Below are positions 57,840 through 64,000 of a stretch of 64,000 bases of DNA, piece by piece. This stretch comes from Leifsonia poae (GTDB lineage: Bacteria; Actinomycetota; Actinomycetes; Actinomycetales; Microbacteriaceae), in assembly GCF_027921845.1 (NCBI RefSeq), contig NZ_BSEN01000012.1, positions 124,001-188,000 on the forward strand, written 5' to 3'. The notes beneath the pieces were generated by a model that ran no database searches, was not told the origin of the DNA, and saw only the letters and a list, made by a program, of their open reading frames with translations. Numbering within the stretch: the stretch's first letter is position 1; every line of letters begins with the position of its first letter. A program made the position numbers and the translations under genes.

Positions 57840-58949
57840 CTAACCTAACCGCTTGGCCGGGTGCCCATTTGGTAGGTTCCGCACAAGATCGGCTGCGACC
57901 TGAAGGAGTTTCTCCACAGATTCCTGCTCCCCGACGCTGATCCGGATGCCCTCCGGTGCGAATGCGCGAACGGTCAGTCCGGCATCGAAGAAGGCATCGT
58001 TCGCCCAGGCCGTCTCGTCGCCGGTCGCGAGCCAGATGAAGTTGCCCTGCGCCTGCGGAACGTTCCAGCCCTGCGCGATGAGCGCATCCCGGAGCTCGTC
58101 GCGACGCATCGCGACCCGCGCGACGCGCTCCATGAGCTCGTCCTCCGAGTCGATCGACGCGAGCGCGGCCACGCGGGCGGCGTCGATCACCGACAGCGGG
58201 ATCGCGGCGGAGCGGGCCGCGTTGAGCACCGCCTCCTGACCGACGGCGTAGCCGATACGGAGCGCGGCGAGCCCGTAGGCCTTGGAGAAGGTGCGGAGCA
58301 CGACCAGGTTCGGGTAGCGGCCGAGCAGCGGGATGCCGTCCACCGACCCGTCGTCGGTGACGAACTCGTAGTAGGCCTCGTCGAGGAGCACGAGCAGGTG
58401 CGGCGGCACGGCCGCCATGAACGTCTCGAACTCCGCGGCCGTGACGATCGGGCCGGTCGGGTTGTTGGGGGTGCAGACGATGACGACACGGGTGCGATCG
58501 GTGATCGCCGCCGCCATCGCGGCGAGGTCGTGCGAGCCGTCGGCGCGGTTCGGAACCTGCACACTCGTCGCACCGGCGACGGTCACGAGACCCGGGTACG
58601 CCTCGAACGAGCGCCACGCGTAGACGACCTCGTCCCCGGCTCCGGCGGCGGCGGAGATCAGCTGCGCCAGCAGGGAGACCGAGCCGTTGCCGAGGTGCAC
58701 CTGTCCCACGCCGATGCCGTGGCGCTGGGCGAGCCGCTCACGCAGATCGAGACCGCCGGCGTTGGGATAGCGGTTGAGGTCGCCGAGAACGGCGCCCACC
58801 GCATCCACCACCGAGGGCAGCGGAGCGAAGGGGTTCTCGTTGCTGGACAGCTTGAAGCCGTCGGCCGGTGCCGCGCGTCCCTGCTTGTAGGCGGGTACGT
58901 CCACGATCTCCTGGCGCAGCTTCACGCCGGGGGCGTCTTCAGAGCTCAC
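57840..58949 (-). CDS. HisC-type aminotransferase (histidinol-phosphate or aromatic)
   Basis: The 369-residue protein is a fold-type I aminotransferase of the HisC subgroup. Landmarks are [20 protein letters not shown], the Asn in [14 protein letters not shown], the Asp-Tyr pair [10 protein letters not shown] and the PLP-Lys in [20 protein letters not shown]. Position next to the 2-oxoacid dehydrogenase genes rather than his genes suggests it may be the aromatic/branched aminotransferase Pat or HisC2 (inference). The start is GTG 58949, leaderless. Confidence 0.88.
   Translation of the reverse strand: MSSEDAPGVKLRQEIVDVPAYKQGRAAPADGFKLSSNENPFAPLPSVVDAVGAVLGDLNRYPNAGGLDLRERLAQRHGIGVGQVHLGNGSVSLLAQLISAAAGAGDEVVYAWRSFEAYPGLVTVAGATSVQVPNRADGSHDLAAMAAAITDRTRVVIVCTPNNPTGPIVTAAEFETFMAAVPPHLLVLLDEAYYEFVTDDGSVDGIPLLGRYPNLVVLRTFSKAYGLAALRIGYAVGQEAVLNAARSAAIPLSVIDAARVAALASIDSEDELMERVARVAMRRDELRDALIAQGWNVPQAQGNFIWLATGDETAWANDAFFDAGLTVRAFAPEGIRISVGEQESVEKLLQVAADLVRNLPNGHPAKRLG
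57842..57847 (-). promoter_or_regulatory. -10 box of a leaderless promoter for the E1 alpha gene
   Basis: TAGGTT, 6 nt, then the GTG at 57835. It overlaps the stop codon of the aminotransferase gene, giving the dehydrogenase genes their own transcript. Confidence 0.5.
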
Positions 58950-58955
58950 AGACCC

Positions 58956-58961
58956 AACTTA
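58956..58961 (-). promoter_or_regulatory. -10 box of a leaderless promoter for the aminotransferase gene
   Basis: TAAGTT, 6 nt, then the GTG at 58949. No ribosome binding site is present. Confidence 0.5.
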
Positions 58962-59052
58962 CCCGCGGCCGCATTCCGCAGGGGGAATTCCTCGCACGCC
59001 CGATTGGCGGCGCAGGGGTACAGAATCCCGGTCACGCTGCCATCATGGTGCC

Positions 59053-59442
59053 ATGCGATTCCTCCTGCGCCTCATCATCAACGCGTTCGCGCTCTGGCTG
59101 ACGACGCTCATCGTCTCGGGTGTCACCGTCAAGCCGTACGACCCGGGAACCCTCCCGACCGTCCTCACCTACCTGCTGATCGCCCTGATCTTCGGTGTGG
59201 TGAACGCGATCGTCGGCACGGCCATCCGGATCGTCGCCTTCCCGCTGTACATCCTGACTCTCGGGCTCATCTCGTTCATCGTGAACGGTCTCCTCCTACT
59301 GCTCGTCGCGTGGATCAGCAGCCTGATGGGCTTCGGCCTCTACATCTCGGGCTTCTGGTGGGGCGTGCTCGGCGCGCTGGTGCTCGGCCTGATCGCCTGG
59401 CTGCTCGGGCTCGTGCTACGCCCGCTCACCCGCCGGGACTAG
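59053..59442 (+). CDS. Phage-holin-family (YvlD-like) membrane protein
   Basis: The 129-residue protein has four membrane helices (about residues 4-22, 36-60, 64-88, 100-122) with FGVVNAIVGTAIRIVAFPLY and ILTLGLISFIVNGLLLLLVA, the pattern of the YvlD/phage-holin 4 family. It is chromosomal and not linked to phage genes. The function is unknown; B. subtilis YvlD belongs to envelope-stress units. It starts 103 bp from the divergent aminotransferase gene. Confidence 0.85.
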   Translation: MRFLLRLIINAFALWLTTLIVSGVTVKPYDPGTLPTVLTYLLIALIFGVVNAIVGTAIRIVAFPLYILTLGLISFIVNGLLLLLVAWISSLMGFGLYISGFWWGVLGALVLGLIAWLLGLVLRPLTRRD

Positions 59443-59508
59443 CCTCCGGCGCCGGCCGTGGTGCGGATGCGCGAGAATAGTCGCGTATCCCACCACGCAA
59501 GGAGCCTC

Positions 59509-60888
59509 ATGACCGCCCTGCCTCCCCAGCCGCTGAGCCCCCTCGACGGCCGTTACCGCCAGGCGGTCCTCGGCCTCGGCGACCACCTCTCGGAGGCGGG
59601 CCTCAACCGGGCCCGTGTGCAGGTCGAGGTCGAGTGGCTGATCTATCTGACCAGCCACCGGATGTTCGGCTCGTCGCCCCTCACCGAGGCGCAGGTCGAG
59701 TCGCTGCGCGCGCTGGCCGCCGACTTCGGGCAGCCCGAGATCGACCGCCTCGCCGAGCTGGAGGCCACCACCAAGCACGACGTGAAGGCCGTGGAGTACT
59801 TGGTGCGCGAGCGCCTGCACGCGCTCGGTCTCGACTCGATCGCGGAGCTCACGCACTTCGCCGCCACGAGCGAAGACATCAACAACCTTTCGTACGCCCT
59901 CACGGTGAGCGCCGCGATCAACGAGGTGTGGCTTCCGAAGCTCCGCTCGGTCATCGGCGAGCTGCGCGCCCAGGCGATCGAGTACCGCGACGACGCGATG
60001 CTCGCCCGCACGCACGGTCAGCCGGCGACGCCCACCACGATGGGCAAGGAGCTCGCGGTCTTCGCGTACCGCCTCGAGCGCGTCGCGGCTCAGGTCGACC
60101 GCACCGAGTACCTCGGCAAGTTCAGCGGGGCCACAGGAACCTTCGCCGCGCACGTGGTCGCCGATCCGGATGCGGACTGGCCCCGCATCTCGCGCGAGTT
60201 CGTCACCAGCCTCGGGCTCGAGTGGAACCCGCTCACCACGCAGATCGAGTCGCACGACTGGCAGGCCGAGCTCTACAACCGCGTCTCCCACGCCAACCGC
60301 ATCCTGCACAACCTGGCCACGGACATCTGGACCTACATCTCGCTCGGCTACTTCCGTCAGACGCCGGAACCCGGCGCCACCGGATCGTCGACGATGCCGC
60401 ACAAGGTGAACCCCATCCGGTTCGAGAACGCGGAGGCGAACCTCGAACTCAGTTCCGCGGTGCTCGACTCGCTCGCCGCCACCCTCGTCACCAGCCGCCT
60501 GCAGCGCGACCTCACCGACTCCACCACGCAGCGCAACATCGGCGTCGGGCTCGGCCACTCGCTGCTCGCGCTCGACAACATCCAGCGCGGCCTCGGTCAG
60601 ATCGCTCTCGACCGCGACCTGCTCGCCGCCGACCTCGACGCCAACTGGGAGGTGCTCGGCGAGGCGATCCAGACCCTGATCCGCGCGGAGGTCACCGCCG
60701 GCCGGTCGCAGATCACCGACCCGTACGCGCTGCTCAAGGAGCTCACCCGCGGCAAGCGGGTCGACCGTGATGGGCTGGCTGAGTTCGTGGCCGGACTCGA
60801 TCTCAGTCAGGCGGCCAAGCAGCGCCTGCTCGAGCTCACGCCGCAGACCTACACCGGCGTCGCATCCGCCCTCGTCGACTACCTCTGA
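59509..60888 (+). CDS. purB: Adenylosuccinate lyase
   Basis: PurB cleaves SAICAR and adenylosuccinate in purine synthesis. The 459-residue protein has the superfamily signature GSSTMPHKVNPIRFENAE and the blocks TTKHDVKAVEYLVRERL and HFAATSEDINNLSYAL. The active-site His segment is MLARTHGQPATPTTMGKELA. The N-terminus PLSPLDGRYRQAV is that of the PurB subclass found in E. coli. AAGGAG precedes the ATG at 59509. Palindrome D lies 20 nt past the stop. Confidence 0.96.
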   Translation: MTALPPQPLSPLDGRYRQAVLGLGDHLSEAGLNRARVQVEVEWLIYLTSHRMFGSSPLTEAQVESLRALAADFGQPEIDRLAELEATTKHDVKAVEYLVRERLHALGLDSIAELTHFAATSEDINNLSYALTVSAAINEVWLPKLRSVIGELRAQAIEYRDDAMLARTHGQPATPTTMGKELAVFAYRLERVAAQVDRTEYLGKFSGATGTFAAHVVADPDADWPRISREFVTSLGLEWNPLTTQIESHDWQAELYNRVSHANRILHNLATDIWTYISLGYFRQTPEPGATGSSTMPHKVNPIRFENAEANLELSSAVLDSLAATLVTSRLQRDLTDSTTQRNIGVGLGHSLLALDNIQRGLGQIALDRDLLAADLDANWEVLGEAIQTLIRAEVTAGRSQITDPYALLKELTRGKRVDRDGLAEFVAGLDLSQAAKQRLLELTPQTYTGVASALVDYL

Positions 60889-60907
60889 GCCCAGAGTCGC
60901 CGCCGCC

Positions 60908-60968
60908 ATCGAGTCCAGGAGAAATCAGCCGTCGGGTCGCGATGACCCCGATTTCTCCCGGACTCGAT
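60908..60968. terminator. Long palindrome D downstream of purB
   Basis: Nineteen-nt arms (60908-60926 and 60950-60968) with one mismatch and a 23-nt loop. The outer arm ATCGAGTCC and the right flank GGACTCGATTACGTCGGGCT match palindrome C almost exactly, while the inner stems differ. It lies between the convergent purB and 61000 genes. Confidence 0.75.
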
Positions 60969-60999
60969 TACGTCGGGCTTCGGGGTGAGAGGGCCGGGC

Positions 61000-61302
61000 T
61001 CAGTGGGGGGCCGGGCCGTCTTTCTTCTGCTCGGCGTTCTGCTCTTCGAGGTCGTGCACCTCGGCCGCGTTCGGCTTGAACGCGAGGGCGAACAGGGCCA
61101 TCAGCACCAGCGAGAGGATGAAGGCGACGCCGAGCGCGATGCCGGCCAGAACGAATTCCCGGGTGGAGATGAGAACGATCAGGCCCACGAACACGCCGAG
61201 AGCGGCGGAGATGCCGAGCAGCTCGGTGGGCAGGAAACGGTCTCGACGGCTCGGCTGGGTGCTGGAAGTCACGCGGGGGTCTTTCTTGTCTCGCCTGCTC
61301 AC
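61000..61302 (-). CDS. Small two-helix membrane protein, unknown
   Basis: The 100-residue protein has a basic N-terminus, two membrane helices (about residues 28-47 and 52-75) and a charged tail (DLEEQNAEQKKDGPAPH). The GTG at 61302 overlaps the upstream stop (GTGA), so the two genes are coupled. No family is recognised. Confidence 0.65.
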   Translation of the reverse strand: MSRRDKKDPRVTSSTQPSRRDRFLPTELLGISAALGVFVGLIVLISTREFVLAGIALGVAFILSLVLMALFALAFKPNAAEVHDLEEQNAEQKKDGPAPH

Positions 61303-61886
61303 GATCCGCTCCCAGCGCTCTCGGGGGCGGTGTCGTGACGCGCGGCGTTCTGAAGAGTGGCTCCGCCGATCGCCTGGAAGACGCCGACGACGACCGCCCA
61401 GGCGCCGAACAGGCCGATGGCCAGCACGACGTCGGACGGGATGAGGAGGAACACGATCGCGAGCACTGCTGTGAGCGATCCGGTCACCAGCCAGTCGCGT
61501 GCAGCCGGGTCTTTGGCGCGGTTGCGCAGTCCGGCGTAGAGCTCGAGGAAGCCGGTGAGCGCTGCCCACACGCTGACCAGGAAGAGGTAGAGGCCCAGTC
61601 CGCTGGTCATGAGCGTGAGCGCGAGGATGCCCGAGAGCACCCCGATCGCGCCCTGCACCAGGAAGAGCGTGCGGGTGACGGGGTCTGTGACCGTGCGCAG
61701 ACTCAGCAGCGCGACCGCGAACCCTTCGATCAGGGCGAACACGCCGAAGACGATCAGGCCGAACTCGGCCGTGTGGGCGTCGCGGGTGAAGGTGATCACC
61801 GCGGCCGCGATCAGAGCGACGACGGCCCTGACGACGGGGACGACCCAGTACCGTCTGGATTTCTGGGCAGGAACAGCGGGTGCCAC
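61299..61886 (-). CDS. HdeD-like (DUF308) membrane protein
   Basis: The 195-residue protein has six membrane helices arranged as repeated pairs, as in the HdeD/DUF308 family (FGVFALIEGFAVALLSLRTV, LVQGAIGVLSGILALTLM, VWAALTGFLELYAGLRNRAK, LFGAWAVVVGVFQAIGG). The role in actinobacteria is unknown. The GTG at 61886 with AGAGAGG upstream is preferred; the frame is open to an ATG at 61934. Confidence 0.75.
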   Translation of the reverse strand: MAPAVPAQKSRRYWVVPVVRAVVALIAAAVITFTRDAHTAEFGLIVFGVFALIEGFAVALLSLRTVTDPVTRTLFLVQGAIGVLSGILALTLMTSGLGLYLFLVSVWAALTGFLELYAGLRNRAKDPAARDWLVTGSLTAVLAIVFLLIPSDVVLAIGLFGAWAVVVGVFQAIGGATLQNAARHDTAPESAGSGS

Positions 61887-62020
61887 GAGGCGACCTCTCT
61901 CATACGGGATTCCCTCCCAGTTTAGTAGCGCCATTGCTGCGCGTTTGCCGCGTGGAGGACCGCGCCATCACTATGCTCGGCCCTGTCGGCGACCGGCCGG
62001 CCGACCCACGAGGAGATTCG

Positions 62021-62713
62021 ATGCGCATCGGATTCGGCATCGTCCGCGTCGTCATGGCCGTGCTCACCATCGTCGCCATCGTGGCCCAGTTCGTGCACAG
62101 CGCGAACTTCACCAGGGCCGACGGCGGCGATGTGGGGTTCTTCGCTGTCAACTTCTTCAGCTTCTTCACCATCGAGTCGAATGTCGGCTACGTCGTCGTG
62201 CTGCTCATCGGCGCGTGGTTCATGTTCACCCGGTCGGGCGCCGATCCGGAGTGGTTCAGCATCCTGCGCGCGGTGATCACGACCTACATGGTGACGACCG
62301 GGATCGTCTACAACCTGCTGCTGCGGAACATCCCGCTCCCGCAAGGGCGGACGCTCGAGTGGTCCAACGAGATCCTGCACGTGGTGGGACCGATCTACCT
62401 GCTGCTCGACTGGCTCTTCGCGCCAGGGCGCACGCAGCTGCGCACGAACGTGCTGTGGTGGATCGCGAGCTTCCCGATCGTCTGGGCGCTCTATACGCTC
62501 ATCCGGGGCCCGCTCGCGATCGACAAGCTCACCGGAAGACCCTGGTACCCGTACCCGTTCATGAACCCGGCGACGTCGGCGAACGGCTACCTCTCGGTCT
62601 CGTTCTATGTGCTGCTCATCGCTGCGGTCATCCTGTGCGTCGGGTTCGTGATCCTGTGGATCTCGAGACGCTGGCCCGGGCGATCCGCGGTCGCTGCGGT
62701 CGAAACCGCCTGA
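62021..62713 (+). CDS. Pr6Pr family membrane protein
   Basis: The 230-residue protein has about six membrane helices and the Pr6Pr pattern found in actinobacteria: FFAVNFFSFFTIESNVGYVV, TGIVYNLLLRNIPLPQGRTL, EWSNEILHVVGPIYLLLDWL and RPWYPYPFMNPATSANGYLS. The last has the conserved YPYPFxNP. The function is unknown. AGGAGATTCG precedes the ATG. Confidence 0.85.
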   Translation: MRIGFGIVRVVMAVLTIVAIVAQFVHSANFTRADGGDVGFFAVNFFSFFTIESNVGYVVVLLIGAWFMFTRSGADPEWFSILRAVITTYMVTTGIVYNLLLRNIPLPQGRTLEWSNEILHVVGPIYLLLDWLFAPGRTQLRTNVLWWIASFPIVWALYTLIRGPLAIDKLTGRPWYPYPFMNPATSANGYLSVSFYVLLIAAVILCVGFVILWISRRWPGRSAVAAVETA

Positions 62714-62717
62714 GACC

Positions 62718-63221
62718 TCAGACCGGACGGACGGCGGGGGAGTCGGTCTTCGACCAGACGATGGTCGCGGTCACCGCTGACAGGGCGAGCAGGAACGCGC
62801 CGGTCGGCGTGATGGTGTCCGCGATGCGGTGCTGAGCGAAGAGGCCCGACACGATTCCCGCGAAGAGGCCGGCGATCGAGACGATGGCGTAGGCGTACGA
62901 CACGACGCGCGTGACCCCGGTCGCCAGCAGGCCGCGTAGCAGCAGGGCCGCCGCGGCGATGAGCCAGGTCGCCGCCACAGGGAAGACCAGGGCGAACCCG
63001 AGTTGGTCGCGCAGGAGCAGCCCGGGCGCGAGATAGAGCGGCACCGTCGCGATGAGGAGCACGAGGCCGAGCCCGCAGAAAGTCAGCAGGCGTGAGCGGT
63101 CCGTGCGCATCCCCTGGATCGGCGCGATCAGCGACGGCCAGGTCAGCGCCCCCGCGAACGCCACCACGGCCAGCGCGACGGCGCCGACACCCTGGAGCAG
63201 AGCGAGAAGTGTGACGTCCAT
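62718..63221 (-). CDS. Membrane protein of unknown function
   Basis: The 167-residue protein has about five membrane helices (LLALLQGVGAVALAVVAFAG to FLLALSAVTATIVW). No family is recognised. It converges with the Pr6Pr gene, 4 nt apart. The ATG at 63221 has only a very close AGAGG, so the start is uncertain. Confidence 0.6.
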   Translation of the reverse strand: MDVTLLALLQGVGAVALAVVAFAGALTWPSLIAPIQGMRTDRSRLLTFCGLGLVLLIATVPLYLAPGLLLRDQLGFALVFPVAATWLIAAAALLLRGLLATGVTRVVSYAYAIVSIAGLFAGIVSGLFAQHRIADTITPTGAFLLALSAVTATIVWSKTDSPAVRPV

Positions 63222-63277
63222 ACCTCTATTCCACACCGCGCGGCCGGTGCTCGCGTCGTGCGCTCGGCCGACCCGCG

Positions 63278-64000
63278 TCATCCTCCGGAGGTATTCTCGG
63301 CCGGCCCGACGACGACGTCTGCGAGGTAGGCGACCGCGAGGCGCTCGGCTTCGGAGCGGCGCGCGACAGCATCGCCGAGGTCTCCCATCCACTCCCGATA
63401 GAGGTCGACGCAGGCGAGCAGCGCCTCGGCTGCCGCCGCTGCATCGTATGCACCGACGGTCGGCTGAAGCGCCCGCGCATCGTCGGGCGCGACCGCCTCG
63501 AGGCGGCGGACGCCCCGTGGACGCTGCCCGGCGCGCAGGGCGGCCAGCGGACCGAGGACGAGCGAACGCAGGTCGGCGAGCACGCTCAGCACCTCGAAGA
63601 GCTCCCCGCGTCCCAGCTTGGTGGCGCCGTAGTGCACCCAGACCCAGAACCGGTCCTCCATCCACTGGAGGTCGGTGGGCGGCGTTTCGAGCGGATGCGT
63701 GGCCAGTTCGCGGGCGAGGGTGCCGTCTCGATCCGCGATGATCAGGGGATCGTCGATCCGCTTCGCGAAGTCGGAGAGCTGCACGAACTTCGCATCGAGG
63801 TGCACGAGCGGCGGACCGACGAGGCTCACGATCAGCCGGGGCTCTCCGACGTGTTCGCCCGTGAACCCGGTCACCAACGGCGTCCAGTCGGCGAGCAGGT
63901 CGAGGCGCTCGGCCATCACCCGCTCGAAGGCGTCGTCGGCGACGACGACGATCAGGTCGACATCCGAGTACTCGTCGGCGCGTCCGGCCGCGATCGATCC
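63278..64000 (-). CDS. Nucleotidyltransferase domain protein (5' end outside window)
   Basis: The frame is open to the right edge, so the first residues are missing. The visible start reads GSIAAGRADEYSDVDLIVVV, the GS and DxD nucleotidyltransferase motif of the aminoglycoside adenylyltransferase/MNT type. A central part with VHLDAKFVQLSDFAKRIDDP and a C-terminal helical domain follow. It may modify a small molecule, but the substrate cannot be told and resistance should not be assumed. At least 240 residues. Confidence 0.8.
   Translation of the reverse strand, partial: GSIAAGRADEYSDVDLIVVVADDAFERVMAERLDLLADWTPLVTGFTGEHVGEPRLIVSLVGPPLVHLDAKFVQLSDFAKRIDDPLIIADRDGTLARELATHPLETPPTDLQWMEDRFWVWVHYGATKLGRGELFEVLSVLADLRSLVLGPLAALRAGQRPRGVRRLEAVAPDDARALQPTVGAYDAAAAAEALLACVDLYREWMGDLGDAVARRSEAERLAVAYLADVVVGPAENTSGG

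Noticed and set aside
63278-64000. Calling the last gene an aminoglycoside resistance enzyme
   Set aside because: Only the general nucleotidyltransferase motif is visible; nothing shows an antibiotic substrate.
1-64000. CRISPR arrays, insertion sequences, prophage or tRNA genes
   Set aside because: No regularly spaced direct repeats, transposase or integrase frames, or tRNA-like cloverleaf sequences were seen on reading the window.

Overview
The window is high-GC (about 70%) actinobacterial DNA. Its codon use, frequent GTG starts, many apparently leaderless genes, a single sigma-28-type flagellar sigma factor, no L/P-ring genes and a CsrA/FliW pair point to a motile member of the Microbacteriaceae (a Leifsonia- or Microbacterium-like organism). 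That placement is an inference from gene content; no rRNA is present. No tRNA, CRISPR array, insertion sequence or prophage is visible.

Layout. 1-3.7 kb: the start of a family-3 glycosidase, an acidic repeat protein, GrpB, a YtxH-like protein, a TMEM175-like channel and an isochorismatase-fold protein. 3.8-38.4 kb: a near-complete flagellar locus. Going leftward it contains fliM-fliN-fliO-fliP-fliQ-fliR-flhB-flhA, a degenerate FlhF-like gene and csrA (12.0 to 3.8 kb); flbD-motA-motB on the opposite strand (14.3-16.3 kb); flgB-flgC-fliE-fliF-fliG-fliH-fliI-fliJ, an NlpC/P60 hydrolase, fliK-flgD-flgE (30.2 to 20.0 kb); and fliC, fliD, fliS and a FliT-like gene (33.9 to 30.8 kb). The sigma factor gene fliA is at 34.0-34.8 kb, and flgN-flgK-flgL-fliW run rightward (35.2-38.4 kb). 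Unrelated genes break the locus: an MFS pump with its TetR regulator, a FetB-like permease, an aldo/keto reductase with an XRE regulator, and two small membrane proteins.

Five flagellar transcription units carry the same promoter, CTAAC-N16-CCGATAG (with small variants), which matches sigma-28/SigD. It precedes even the basal-body and switch genes, so the hierarchy looks flat under one sigma factor. The fliA gene lacks this promoter and instead has two tandem dyads that may bind an unknown master regulator. The flagellin leader has a GGA-loop hairpin and a GGA-rich ribosome binding site, the arrangement used by the CsrA-FliW translational switch, and both proteins are encoded here.

38.4-64 kb is housekeeping and metabolism: a serine-hydrolase-fold lipoprotein with its catalytic motifs lost, small membrane proteins, a heme oxygenase behind an iron box, an FHA protein, a PIF1-like helicase, a CopD-CtaG fusion, HU, the ribosomal operon rpmB-rpmG-rpsN, a znuACB-zur zinc operon with a Zur box, a GNAT enzyme, LtrA, an aminotransferase followed by a branched-chain 2-oxoacid dehydrogenase operon, purB, and several membrane proteins. 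The window ends inside a nucleotidyltransferase gene.

Non-coding highlights are a cluster of DnaA-box-like sites in the 560-bp gap upstream of flgB, a set of long intergenic palindromes (two share their outer arms), and about ten TANNNT -10 boxes placed 6-7 nt before a start codon, which imply leaderless mRNAs.
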